The notes under the pieces are model-generated. The model was not told the origin of the DNA. It made no database searches and saw only the letters and a list, made by a program, of their open reading frames with translations. Of a DNA stretch of 64,000 nucleotides, positions 34,079 to 46,004 are shown one piece after another. Position 1 is the stretch's first letter, and each line of letters opens with the position of its first letter. A program made the position numbers and the translations under genes. Source of the stretch: Doris montereyensis (Eukaryota > Mollusca > Gastropoda > Nudibranchia > Dorididae); contig JAXRKP010000001.1 of the NCBI GenBank assembly GCA_037039925.1, forward strand, positions 122,501 to 186,500, written 5' to 3'.

Positions 34079-34205
34079 ACCCTGTCCACCATATGCGGTG
34101 GCATCAGGGTGAATTAAGGGGAAATAGCATGATGAAAGATAACTTAAAGAACAACAGGAAAGAAATAGGACCTACCAGCAGCGCCTGCTTACCACCCACT
34201 TGAAG
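34079..34205. repeat. dispersed repeat X, copy 1
   Basis: Blocks CTGTCCACCATATGCGGTGG, AGGAAAGAAATAGGACCTAC and CAGCAGCGCC recur in the same order at 44932 and, more diverged, at 46005. It looks like the tail of a dispersed element and is not coding. Confidence 0.6.
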
Positions 34206-35031
34206 CATTGAAATGAATTGCAACAAAATGTATGATATTTCAATTATGTCCTGTCCAGATCTATCCTCTGGCTCAGATGTAAAAGAAAAAAACAGATTGT
34301 GATAATTTATTGTCAACAAAAGTCTGAGTGTTGATGAAGATTCTGGACCACACGATAATGCAACAACAACCATAGGGAAAAACGTTCCATGAGCTAAATA
34401 AAGGGACTTGCAACATTTAATTGTAATGTGTGCATTAATTTATCTATAATTACTAAGAGCTTACTCTATATGTATTATTGTACGTGCTTGAACAAAAATC
34501 CCTGAAGGATTGCATACTTAGAAATGATATTGGTGTTTCAGTTCTTTTTTTATTCACAAATATATAAGAGTAAAAGCATACTTACATGCACGTACACTCA
34601 GATGTATTATATTATAAATTATACTGCTATTAACGCACAGTCAATGCATTATGACTTTGTAATGACATTCATTGTCTGGATCCACTAGTCATACAATGTT
34701 TCATTCGTTGACTCATAATTATAAGACAAGTGCAACATCATGAGTTAAAATAATACTTTACCAAATGCAAATAGTGATGTGCATTATTATAATACTAGTA
34801 AGAGGGCTAGAATACCCTGATGCTGAAGAAAGGAATTTCCAACGTTTTACATTGTAAAATCAAGTTGCTGTGGAAATACTAATTATCCACTTGTTTTGTA
34901 TGTCAAATCTATACCAAAGCATGGTGGTAAAAGAAATGTCCATCAAATTCTAAGACAGATGAAAGCATGGTCTCTATTCCTTTGCCCATGTGTGGCTCAG
35001 GTTTTTTCCAAAGTTATAAGTTATAGGCCCT

Positions 35032-35037
35032 TTTATT
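35032..35037 (-). terminator. poly(A) signal of the coiled-coil gene
   Basis: AATAAA on the - strand (TTTATT on +), about 200 bp downstream of the stop codon at 35236-35238. Confidence 0.6.
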
Positions 35038-35235
35038 GAGTACAAACTTGTTAAAAGAGTAATCAACATTTCTTATTGCCAAACATAAGTTCATAATACT
35101 AAGGATTGCGTCTTATTATCTTAAAACATAATCTTCGGTGTCTGAGTTAGTCTGTGTGTGTGAGAGAGAGAGAGAGACGGAACAGAGAGAATAACTTCTT
35201 TTATAAATTCATGAGTAGAGTAAGACCAAAATTTG

Positions 35236-37727
35236 TTAAAAGTAATCATCGTCAGGCTCATCCTGATCTCCATCCCCAGACCGTCGTTACCAAAGAAATC
35301 ACCTCTTTCATCTTCAGCTTCCTCATCATGTGTATCAGAGTCATAATCTTCAGGTGGAATACCAGCAAGAGGATCTTCATGGATGACTGCTTCGAGCTGA
35401 AAAGACACATGTTTGGTGGAATTCTTGCTCTCAGAGGCCTCAGATTTTGGCTCTTCTTCCTCATCTGTTTTCTCTTCCCTTTTGTAGTTTCACTTGAAGT
35501 GCTAATAATTTCATCTTCTTTCTTTTCTAACTCGTTGTTACCTAGTGTCTGTGGTGCTGATTCTGTGTCTTTGTGTGGCTCTTCTGCAGGAGAAGAAGTC
35601 TCGGTATCAGCTGCGTATTCTACATTTGAAACTTGTGACTCTTCAATTCCATTTTCATCACCAAATGAGCTGTCCTCTTTATTTTTTTCATCTGAGCCAT
35701 CCTCTTCTTGCTGGTCGTGGTATGCCTTACTTGTTTCTTCTTCAATCTCACTAGTGCTCTTTTGCTCTGTCTCTTCTTCAGACTTTATTTTAGCTTCATT
35801 ACCATTATCATCTGCTTCCAATTCATTAACGTCTTGATTAATTTCTGAATCTGCTCCTGGTTCCTCTTCATCCTCCAGAGTTTCTTCCAATGTGGCCTCT
35901 TTAAGCTCCACATCGGCATTTTCTTCAATTTCAATGTTACCATCTGTCATGAAAAAGGAAACGTCTTGATCAGACTGGTCTTCTTTCGAATGTTCAAGTT
36001 TTTCAAGACCATCTGTTGTGGACGGAGTTTGTGGTTCTAACCTCTCTGGCTCTAAGTTCACATTTTGGGAGTCTTCAGATATTATTGCGTTAGCAGATGT
36101 ATTCTTTTGCGCATCGACCAAATTTTTTTGAGATTCTGTGTCCTGAACTTGAGCCTCAGTGGAAGGCAAAGATGTATTTGTTGAAGCATTCGTAATTACT
36201 TCAGCTGAAAAGAGTTTTCCTGACGTTGTGCTACATATTTGGGTACACCAAGCTCTGGGGAAATGGAAGCTGAAACTCTTTAGCTTCTACAGCTCGCTCC
36301 TTTCGCTAAAGTCCATGGACGACTGGACCCGGGGATGAGCAGACTTTGGTCTCCTTGGTGATCTCGAGATCTGTGGATTAAGTGGGCTGTTCGTACTGGG
36401 AGGTTTAGCACTGTTTGGTCGTCTACCCAAGGACTTCTTCTGACCAGATATTTGAAATCCAGGAGTCTCTCCATTTTGGGAAGTGTATTCCACATCAAAG
36501 TCTCCACCTCCAAAGGATTTGTTTATCTTTTCATCTATTGAATCAACGTTGGTTCTAATAGGTTTCTTTCCTCGTTGGATATTTTCGATTCTCCTGCGAG
36601 CTACTTCAGGCACAATTCGTTCTAATTCTGGATCGGACTTTGCCAAAGCTCTTTGTTGTGCTAGCTTTTGCCGCTTGTCATAACTTTCTTGTCTTTTCTT
36701 CAGCAGCCATTGATCGTAAGACATACGCATTTTGCGATTTTTTCTCTTCTTCTGTTAATATCTCCATTTCTTTTTTCTTCATTTCAAGTTTCTTTGAATC
36801 TTCTTTTCGTTCCTGCTGTAGTTTCATTAATCTCACCCGCCCAGACACTGGTCTCTTGTAAACAAACTTAGACTTCGGTGGATGAGGAGAAGGCATTTCA
36901 CCATTGCACTCATCTTTGGTATTATTGTTGGTGGTATGATCCCCCTCAGGTCTAATGACAGGAATAAATATATTCCTGTCACTGTGAGATGGTGCCGACT
37001 GAGGTCTTTCAATGCTGCGACCCCTCAAAGATCCTGTGTATTGGCTTTGTCCTTGTCTTTCAAACTCATCATCATGGGCTCTCTTTTTTCTCCTCTTGGG
37101 ATTTTTCCAGGCCTCTTTTTTTTCTTTACCATCCACTCTTTCACCTTTTTATCAGAATCTTTAAAGCACTTTTGCTTTTGTCTCTCATGTTCTTGCTTTT
37201 CTGCTCTCTCTTTTCGCTTTTTCTTTCTCTCTTCCGACTTCTGATGGCGCTCAGTTTATTTTAGATTTCAACCATTCTTGAATTGATGGGTTACTACTGT
37301 GTTTCAATTGTGTATCTGTATGTTGGATGATGCGGCTGGGTGATCTACTGCTGGACGGTCTTGGTTGTCTGAACTGGCGTTGTGCGAATCTCGTGAATCC
37401 CGAGAACTATATTCTTTACTTTCACTATCGCTCCTACAGTACCTGTGCCACTTCCACTAGTACTCCTTCCCCCTCGACCTTTGTTGAAACCACCCTTTGG
37501 ACTCCCCTTCCTCGCTTGACTGTTTCCAGATTTTCATGGTGCTGATGGTTTGCAGATGCTGGGCGTTGTCTTCCTGCTGATGCAGGTCTGATTTTCCATG
37601 GCCAAATTGGGCCGCCTTGATGGATGGGCAGTGTGTGGGCGACTGGGACGCGTGGAATTAGAGGAATTTGAACCCCCTTGCACCACCTGTAATGTGCGAA
37701 TGGCGGAATAGCCTTGGTCGGAGACAT
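35236..37727 (-). CDS. coiled-coil gene, terminal exon
   Basis: Acceptor TTTTCTTTCACAG. The split codon G|AT (Asp) leads into VSDQGYSAIRTLQVVQGG. A single exon of about 2.5 kb carries all RPxSA and W-K motifs. The coding end is at TAA 35238-35236. Uncorrected, it appears as five or more overlapping open frames of 77-303 codons. Confidence 0.72.
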
Positions 37728-39534
37728 CTGTGAAAGAAAAGAGAACATGGTACAGATTTAAAATAAAAGCAGAAAACAGCACGTTTATTTTTCAAGTCAG
37801 GGTGGTATAGTTATTTATATAGTACATTTGTACATAGGGATTTTTAAATTGGAGGGAGATGCCTGTACGTTTTACAGTGGCAATTCAAAAAAGCTACAAC
37901 TTCTGACTTACTTTCATATCATGGTGTAAAAAAAAGTAAGTATTTGAAACCAAGATGCAAGAAATTAGTGTAGGATTGGGACCATAGTGTTTGTGGTTAA
38001 GTATTTAAATCAAACCCAACCAAAATGTGAACAACCAGGGTGGAAAGTGGTAACACAGCATGAAGGAGACAATTGGAAGGGTAAACAATTTCACTAATTT
38101 AAGAAACTTGAACCAAGCCCCAAAAAATAAATACAAATCACAGCCTTGAAAATGCTATAGTACTTTATCCTTTCTCCCAACTTTTATGAGTGGCTGCGAT
38201 TTCAAGTTTATGTTCTTTTATTTTCATTAGGATCTATGAAGGCCGTCGTTGGTCTCCCTGAAAGATCGAAGGTCATAGTGAACGGGTCATTCTTTTCTTG
38301 AATAATGGCCTTGAGGCTTATGTCGGCAGTTTTACAACTGGCTTCGGCATGGATGTACTAGCAAAACAAGGAAGATGTAGCAGGGCCTGTCTCAGATGAA
38401 TGGAGTACTCTATGATTCAGTTCATCGGACAAACATTTCTCTGCCATGTTTCTTTCGATTAAGGTTTAGATCTTTTTGTGGCTTAAGTGGTCTTGCGGTT
38501 AGGCTGTCGGACGTGGGATCATTAGGTCCCAGGTTCGAATCATAGCAATGAAAGGTTAAATGTAGTGTCCTTTGGGAACGACACTTAACACACAATTTCC
38601 CCACTCGACCCAAGTGAAAATGGGTGGCAGCACCAGCTTTGGATCAAAATCTGCGACAGACTAGCGTCATGTCCAGAAGGTGATTATTATCATCACCTGG
38701 TCCGCTTCCAAGCTATAGAAACCGGGAAAATCTCCGGCTCTATAGGTCGTGTTAGCTTTGAAGGGACTTTACTTTAAATTTACTTGTGTGATATTGATAT
38801 AGTCTATATTTGTAGTTCTTCTGCTGATCTGCCCAGCACGTGTACAACATTGATACAATTATAATTACACGTACAGCTATGTCGAGTGGGTCAAAGTAAG
38901 CGCATGACAAACCATCAGCTAGTAATAAAAGTGATGTATGAACAGCTTCAGTATGCCCTTGAAAAGTAAAGTAAAGTTTCTTTAAAGGCCATTAAAGCCT
39001 ATAGTACCGGAGCTTATCTCGGTTTCCGTGGTGCTTATCTCGGTTTCTGTGGCGTGGAGCTGAACAGCTGATAATAATCATTCCTGGATATGGCCTAGTC
39101 TGATGCAGCTTTTCAGTCACCCCCAAGCTAGTGCTTGTACCAATTTGCACCTGGGTCGAGTGGTAAGTGTCTTTCCGAGGAACACAACGTCGAACCTAGT
39201 TTACTTGAATTCGAACCCAAGAGTTCGAGATTAAACAGATTATTGTAACAAGTGGTGCTTCATTACACCGAAGAGCTCGCTGAATTTCACTGCAGCCGAT
39301 CGACCGAGGCATAACAATATTATAGAGGTGGGGGGGTGGGGGGGGGGGGCTATGGGAGGCTCGAATGGTGTTGTATATCGTAAGCATTTCTGTGATGTAT
39401 TTGTCATACTAATACCCGTATTATAATACTGCATTAATGTTTAGCAATTTTAATAAGGAATAGATCTATGTATTATGATTTTGAAACTTACTTATGAGGA
39501 ACAGAATGTAATTTCCTTCTTTGGATGAATAAAG

Positions 39535-39607
<73 letters not shown>

Positions 39608-42600
39608 GAAATAACAAACCAAGAGGACGTTGCCTTACAGCCTGCATCCCCTGTCTCGTTGCAACCGTCTTTTCCATGCACTAATGGGTTTAACCGATTA
39701 CTTTCGTACTCATCGAACCCCAAGCCCCCAGGATAACTAGATGGTTTCCGTCGATATCAACCGATAAACAGCACAACACAGAGGCCTACGAACTGCAACA
39801 TTAGTAAATTAGACTTAGAGGCAATGGCTTTCAGTGAATTGATTTAAAGGAAAACATTTGGCTTCAAACAACACTAACTGAGACACGTCAGTGTTAGGAT
39901 TAGTGGAAAACATCTCATCGGGATATCTTGACACAATAATATGCAAGCAGCTTAAATAAACTGCTACTCGTTTAAAAGTATACAGTTCGCTTCTACATTT
40001 GAATAATAATACTCAAAACAAATTAAACGCATTTTGCTTTTGCTTAATTCACATTTTGAGCACAATGAATACCTACTTTCCAGTTTGAATATGCTGGTAT
40101 TTTTAGAGAGAGAAAAAAATGATGACAACATTTCTAAAGGATACCCATGTGATAAATAACTTTCATTTTACTCCTATCAAAATAACCACCGGGCAGTGGA
40201 CAGGTAAGCACCTGTACAGGGAGTAGATGATCCCGCCCTCCACGAGTCTCCTGCTGCTTGCAGGCAGGTCTTGGCTGATCAAAGGCTAAGGGAGTTAACC
40301 CTGACAGAAAACAACCTGCTGCCTTGCAGGCCGGTCTTGACTGACCAATGGCTAAGGAGTTAACCCTGACAGAAAATAACAACCTGCTGCTTTGCATGTT
40401 GGTCTTGAATGACTAAAGGCTAAGGGAGTTAACCCTGACAGAAAATAACAAGGCATGGTAGGGGGCCTTAAGGTGGCAGCCCCACCATCTATCTAGGGTA
40501 CAGTGGGCTGATCACCTACTTATCCAAAACAAACTGATTCAAAGTAATACATACAATGATATACCCGGCTTGGCTTTCGAAGACGACTCTGGAAAAGAAC
40601 ACGGACTGTGATTTTGGAACATGGAATGTTAGGGCAATTAATGGAAAGGAGTTAGAATTAGCTGAAGAAATGGAAAAATTCAAAGTAGACATTTTGACTC
40701 TTACAGAAACAAAGAGAAAAGGACAAGGAATAGGAAATGCAGGACCAAATCATACTTTAATCTTCTCAGGAATAGATGTCAAAGATAGAGCTAGAGCAGG
40801 AGTAGGCCTCCTAATGCATAAAATAAAAGGCAAGAAAGGCTACTAGAAACTTGGACATTTATAAACCCACGGCTATTAGAGGTAAATAGCAAACCAAAAG
40901 GAAGAGACATTAAATTATTAATAGCTTATGGACCAAACGAAGATGCCACCAAAGAAGAAAAAGATATCTTCGAAAATGATTTACAAATAGCTGCAGAGAA
41001 TCTCAAACCAAAACAGGAATTAATGGTTTTAGGAGATTTAAACGCTAGAGTAGGCGACAATGTAGAAACACCAGGAGGAGTAATAGGTAAAGAAGGAGAG
41101 ACAACAACTTCTCCAAATGGAGAGAGACTAATAGATTTTGCTTAAAGAATAACATGAAAATAGCTAACACATTTTTCCTCATAAAGATATCTACAAATAT
41201 ACAACAGTAAATGAAAACAGATGTGAAAAGTCAATCATAGACTACATAATAGTTAGCAGCTCCCTTTTTTACAGTACAATGGATGCTAGAGTAAGCAGAG
41301 GAGCTGAAATATTTAGTGATCATCACCTAGTGATAGCCAAAATGAGATTATTAAATGAAAAAAGAGAAGAAAGCTACTAAACTCAAAATAGAAGAACTAA
41401 ATAAACCAATAGTAAAACAGATGTACCAGTCCAGGATAAAAAGATATGTGAGTGAAAGGCAGATGGATCTGAAGGAAAGCACAATAGAAGAAAAGTGGCA
41501 AATATATAAAGAAACACTCCTCAGTTGTGCTGAAGAGGTCTGTGGTAGGAAACAACTTAAAGGAGATTGGAAAAGGACAGCATGGTGGAATGAGTATGTT
41601 AAGACGTAGATCAAAGAAAAGAAAGATGCCTGGAAGAAATATTTGCAAACAAAGAGACCAGAGGATAGGATAGATTACGTGAGTAAAAGAACTATCGCCA
41701 AAGAGGAAGTTAGGAAAGCAAAACAGGAACAGTGGGAAGAGTTTGGACAAAGACTTCAAGAAAGCTATCAAGGAAATCAAAAGCTGTTCTGGGGAGCAAT
41801 GAAGAGCATGAGAAAAACCAAAAACATGCCCAATACGACAAATTAAGAACGCCAAAGGAGAAAAAATGAAAGGAGACAGCGAAATCATGGAAAGTATTTT
41901 CAACAATTACATAATCCATCCAGAACATATGAAACAAGAGTACAGATCAATTATTAAGAGTAACAAGTAATGGAGATGAGACAGCTGAAGATGTAGATAT
42001 CTCAATGGAAGAACTTCAAACAGCTATAAGAAAAGTGAAATTAGGAAAAGCCCCAGGAGCAGACCACGTTTAGCCAGAAATGATTAAAAACCAAAGGAGA
42101 GAGGCAGACAAACTACTACATGCAATATGTCAACAAGCATGGAAGTCCAAACAGGTGCCAGACGACTGAAAAAGGGAACGGTAGTACCAATACATAAGAA
42201 AGGATCAACCATGGAATGCTCAAACTATAGAGGGATATCACTACTTAGCGTACCAGGAAAAGTGTATGCCAGGATTCTAGAAATGAGACTAAGGAAAAGA
42301 GTAGAGGATCAGATTGAAGAACACCAGAGTGGATTTAGACCAGGAAGAAGTGTACAAGATCACATATTTACAATTAGACAAATAATAGAAACATTCATTG
42401 AGAGAAACATTGACTTGCACCTGGATTTTATTAACTTAGAAAAGGCACTTGACACTGTGAGGAGGGACAAACTATGGCATTCCTTAAAAGAACACAACGT
42501 AGAGCAAAATTTACTAGAAGCCATTAAAAGTTTGTACAATAAACCAACATGTGCAGTAAGAGTAGCTGGAAATGTATCTGAAGAATTTGATGTAGATATA

Positions 42601-44175
42601 GGAGTAAGACAGGGTTGTGTCCTAAGTCCTCTTTTGTTTATCACATTTATGGATTCACTCGCAAAGGCATCTTCAAACATGAAGAAAATGAATGTAGGTA
42701 TGTGGAAGCTGAAACCAGTAAATGTATCAATGCTTTCATTTGCTGATGATTTAGTTCTGTTTGGTTAAATTCAGCGTCACCATTTCACAATGCATCAAAA
42801 TATCGGAGTATATTCCTTATTCCATAATGTAAACCTGTTTAGAGACGATTGCAAAACTATTCGGTCTTTAACAAGATATAGGACATGTGACAAATTTGTG
42901 AGTAACCCAATAAGCAGGGAAGCTATTGAATTCAATCTCTCACTCTACACTGTCAATATGACTGACTTGAAGAACAATACATGCAAAATTACACTAGAGA
43001 ACTAAATCAAGGGCAAACCCGTTATACGTTAAAGAGATCAAGTAACGTTCTTATCACAGAAAACGATATCCAACCACCTCCGTGCCCTTGATTTGAGACA
43101 CAGATGGACAAAAAGGAAGAAGAGAGCGACAGAAGTAAAAGAATACGGTAAATTCTTACCAACAATGACTTCATTATAGCGTCTGTCTTCGTCTCGGTGA
43201 TTTCCAGAGGGTGGGGTAGTCCATTTACTGCGGAGTTATTCCCACCGTGGTTCGATGCGTGATATTGACCACTTAAGCCTTGTAAGCGTATTATTTGCTG
43301 TTTTGTCTGCTGCACGTATCCAGCAGGGTTAGGAAGAGGTTTTGTCACAAGGTGCTCAAGCTCCTGGTATTTCTGCTGAAGGACATCGCCGCTAGGAGTG
43401 GGACCTGCACATCTGGGACGAGGAACCTGTTTACGACGGACAAGTCGTCGTCCTCTGTCACCAGCTCCACCGGATTCACTCATGGTTTCCAGATGATTAC
43501 TTTGATGGCCGTTGTCATGGCGACCTAGCTCGGATGTGAGCCACCTGTTGTTTGTGTGGTGGAGACCATGGTTGAATGCAGTCTTCGTTTGAATAATCTC
43601 TTCTTCCTCTGCCTCTTCCTTTTGTTTTCTCCATTTTGAGTCCCTCCTTTGTTGTTTTGGCCTCCAATATCCCCTTCATCGTCCTTCACACTGCTGTCAA
43701 ATATGCTTGAGTAGTCATCTGTTTGACTCCTCTCTTCCGGCTCTCCGTGCTCTTCTTCAACTTTATCTAAAACTCTGTTGTTTTCTATCTCGAACGTTGT
43801 TGTGTGATCTGTTTCACGAACACCATTTGAGAATACTGGCTGGTCTTTTTTAACAGTGAAATCACCTTCATTATAAAAGTCTTCCCACATATCATTTTCC
43901 TCGTCTTTCGCCATTTTGGAACTGCGTGTGTTTTCGAAACCACGCACACTTTCAGTTTGGCTAAGATGGCCTTGAACTTGTTCTTTTGAATTTTCAACAC
44001 TACTCTTAGCTTCTATTGACTCTTCAGAAATGGTCATGAGCCGATTGTCATTCTCCTTGTCACTGTCGTTGCTGTTCCTGTCTACTGTCGTGCCCCCATT
44101 GACCACTGTCTTTAGGAATCCCAATGGTCCGTTGGCATCAGTGTCGTTTGGGGCGTTGTTGTTCTGGTAACTCAT
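35236..44175 (-). CDS. acidic coiled-coil protein with RPxSA motifs (CCDC181/MAP9-like), frame-broken
   Basis: Two coding exons: 44183-43160 (ATG at 44175) and 37727-35236, total about 1170 aa. The N-terminus is acidic (MWEDFYNEGDF). The middle has RPASAG, RPASAN, RPQSAP, RPNSAK and RPKSAH, then W-K modules (QEWLKSK, EWMVKKKK, YDQWLLKKRQ) set in charged helices. The C-terminal third is very Glu/Ser-rich and ends in an acidic tail (DEPDDDYF). W-K-K helical modules occur in CCDC181, MAP9 and CCDC34, which bind microtubules or act in cilia and sperm flagella, so a role there is inferred; true orthology is uncertain. At least ten single-base frame changes break it, including in the runs at 43213, 37531, 37116, 36738, 35480 and 35274. 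Recognisable protein continues after each, which argues for sequence errors. A pseudogene remains possible. Confidence 0.7.
38470..38780 (+). mobile_element. tRNA-derived SINE, family 1 (best copy)
   Basis: A-box TGGCTTAAGTGG and B-box GGTTCGAATC are spaced as in a tRNA. They are followed by CCTTTGGGAACGACACTTAA, ATCTGCGACAGACTAGCGTC and CCGGCTCTATAGG, with an ACTTTACTTTA tail. It lies antisense in the coiled-coil gene intron. Confidence 0.88.
38960..39235 (-). mobile_element. tRNA-derived SINE, family 1 (inverted copy)
   Basis: The reverse complement has a B-box (GGGTTCGAATTC), CACTCGACCCAGGTG, and the same tail (CTCCGGTACTATAGG, then CTTTACTTTAC). It contains a small internal duplication of ACCGAGATAAGC. 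It sits about 180 bp from, and opposite to, the copy at 38470. Confidence 0.8.
39329..39350. repeat. poly-G tract
   Basis: Run of G with a single T. Overlapping Pro-rich open frames on the - strand come from it. Confidence 0.95.
39535..39604. repeat. (ATT)n microsatellite
   Basis: About 23 ATT units in the coiled-coil gene intron. On the - strand it translates to a poly-Asn run. Confidence 0.97.
40251..40450. repeat. three tandem ~67-bp units at a LINE 5' end
   Basis: Units start near 40251, 40317 and 40385 with CTGCTGCYTTGCAG. Each contains GGTCTTGRMTGA, then GGCTAAGGGAGTTAACCCTG and ACAGAAAA. They lie immediately 5' of the LINE body and are not seen at the 5' end of copy A. Confidence 0.85.
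40450..42768 (+). mobile_element. RTE-like LINE, copy C (endonuclease + RT, 3'-truncated)
   Basis: Best-preserved copy. Endonuclease motifs in order: FGTWNVR (about 40615), LTETK (about 40700), LIAYGPNED (about 40920), LGDLNARVG (about 41030) and SDHHLVIAKM (about 41320). Then a linker and the RT: GTVVPIHKKG, YRGISLLSVPGKVYARIL, HQSGFRPGRSVQDHI, LDFINLEKALDTV, VRQGCVLSPLLF and FADDLVLFG, ending at 42768 just after the catalytic F-A-D-D box. It has frameshifts and stops between blocks. Inserted antisense in the coiled-coil gene intron. Confidence 0.93.
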
Positions 44176-44183
44176 TGGTTCAA
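43160..44183 (-). CDS. coiled-coil gene, exon with start codon
   Basis: On the - strand an acceptor TTTCAAACAG lies 8 bp before the ATG, so a non-coding first exon should lie upstream (above 44184). The exon ends at the donor GTAAGA, in phase 1 once the C-run near 43213 is allowed one more base. Contains MSYQNNNAPND at the start, MSESGGAGDRGRRLVRRKQV mid-exon and DEDRRYNEVIV at the end. Confidence 0.72.
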
Positions 44184-44930
44184 CTGTTTGAAAGGACAAA
44201 GCTCAATCCATGCATTTGCTCGATATGCCGTCATCGGAGTGATGTTTCAAAGCTCTACGGTTGCTTGATAACCAGTGAAAGAGTAACTGTGCTGGAGCGT
44301 CACTCTTTGTTCTGCAATGATATAAAAATTGATATTTATCGAAACTGATATTTTGAGGGGAAAACCCAAACCTAATAGTGAAATAAAGCCGATGGAAAAC
44401 AAAACAAACACGCCTACAACTTTCTATCTCAGGACGAAAAAAAAAAGACGTTACGGTTGCAATCAGTAATGGCAGTTGAGCTGTTAACATTAGAAGCAAA
44501 TTAACAACAACAAAAATTCATTCCTTGGCTATTTAACGGTTTTACACATGTACGAACTACGTTGTATCTCTTAATTAAAGGTCGCGCTTTACAATATTAA
44601 CTAAAACACGTTCCACACGTGAACAAAACACAAACAAACAAAACAAAACAAAACAAGCTACATATAATATAAACCAAATGATCGGAACCCACAGCCGTTA
44701 GAATGACCCATACTCTTCGCGTCGGTAGCCTACTGGCTATTAATTACTCTATTGGCTCAGTGGTGTGAGATTATAGGCGTTCCGTTACGGCATTGAAGAT
44801 CACTTTAATGTATATTGGATAACAGGTTTGAAGGGGAAATGGTGGGGGCGGGCGGGGAAGGACGGCGGGTGGGGGGGGGGGGGCAGGGAAGTTTTTTATT
44901 TTAAAAAAATTGAAATTTACCTCATCCACT
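44184..44930. other. upstream region of the coiled-coil gene
   Basis: Should hold the non-coding first exon and promoter of the - strand gene, but I cannot place them. A poly-G run lies near 44868-44883. Confidence 0.3.
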
Positions 44931-44931
44931 G

Positions 44932-45045
44932 TATGCGACGATCACAGGGTCAACTGAAGGCAGAAAGATGAATGACAGAAGGACAGGAAAGAAGTAAGAT
45001 CTACCAACAGCGCCGTAAGCCATCACGGGCATACATAGAAACAAT
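44932..45045. repeat. dispersed repeat X, copy 2
   Basis: Contains CTCATCCACTGTATGCGACG, AGGACAGGAAAGAAGTAAGA and TCTACCAACAGCGCCGTAAG, matching copy 1 at 34079 in order and spacing. Confidence 0.6.
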
Positions 45046-45189
45046 AAAAACTATACGTGTATACATGAATACAATTACATATACGTAATGAAATAAAATA
45101 TTAGCGCGAGATTGCGTAAAAACCTCCACACCTTCAAGGCTTGATGATTCATCATCATCATCAACTGCATTATTATCCACTAAGACGTT

Positions 45190-45530
45190 GCATCCCTCAC
45201 ATCACCTCTGAATGTCTCTCTGTCCTGTGGCATTCTTCCTGCCTCTGTTATTGGAGTTTTTTTTCCCAAATGTTTCCCCTAGGCATATATATATTTTTTT
45301 TTCAAATGCTTCCCCTAGGCCTATATGTAATATTGGGTTTTTTTTTTCAAATGCTTCCCTAGGCCTATATATTATATTATCATCTTTCTTCAATCTTCTG
45401 TATGGCCTTCCTCTGTCACTTTCCCCACTCATTTTACCCTCCTAAATCATTTTTCCTAGAACGTTATTTCGTTTGATGTGACCAAAGTATTTCAGCTTTT
45501 GAGCTCCAACAAACCGTTCCAGCTTGACGA
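45190..45530 (-). mobile_element. LINE C-terminal fragment split by a small tandem repeat
   Basis: On the - strand: AQKLKYFGHIKRNNVLGKMI, then GESDRGRPYRRLKKDD, and after an interruption RGRKNATGQRDIQR. The order K-Y-F-G-H, G-R-P is that of non-LTR retrotransposon C-termini. The interruption (45262-45380) is three copies of a 38-45 bp unit with AAATGCTTCCCCTAGGCCTA. Confidence 0.75.
45262..45380. repeat. three tandem ~40-bp units inside a LINE fragment
   Basis: Each unit reads CAAATGCTTCCCCTAGGCCT, then ATAT and a T-run. Starts near 45265, 45303 and 45348. Confidence 0.85.
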
Positions 45531-46004
45531 TTAGCGTGAAACAAACATGGCACTGAAACAAGATTTGCTGCACAACCCACAACCAAACACTTACATGCGT
45601 GACTAGCGCAAGCTTCAGTTGCTACCGCTTCATATGTAAATGAATAATATAGAACTCTTTAGAAAAATCGATTTCACTTTTCGTGTTTGCTTTACAATCA
45701 TTTCTAAAGAGTTGTTCAATGCCATCCACGAAAAGAAAATATTTATGTTCTTGAAGGAATCGTTCCTTGAATTTGAAATCGCCGTAGTCATAATATTATC
45801 ATTGTCAAATTATTACTTACTTGGCATTCTTTATGTTAGATTCTAAAAAAAAAGCACTAGCAAATGTAGGGCCACAAGGCAAATCGAATAGAATGACATA
45901 AATAAAGATCTAGAGCGATGGTGATTGATAGATTACATTTTTTGAAAAGTGAATGAACGATTGTAGCACAAGTCTTGTTGTTGAATTGTATTTGTTTCAT
46001 TGAA
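45531..46004. other. unassigned spacer
   Basis: AT-rich. A 68-codon open frame at 45640-45846 shows no family resemblance. Confidence 0.4.

Noticed and set aside
35154..35837. 227-codon + strand frame rich in Ser and Phe
   Set aside because: Antisense shadow of the acidic tail of the coiled-coil gene.
38480..38545. tRNA-like A and B boxes as a functional tRNA gene
   Set aside because: The sequence does not close into a full cloverleaf acceptor stem and continues into a repeated SINE body, so it is a tRNA-derived SINE head.
39492..39677. Poly-Asn coding frame
   Set aside because: Translation of the (ATT)n microsatellite.
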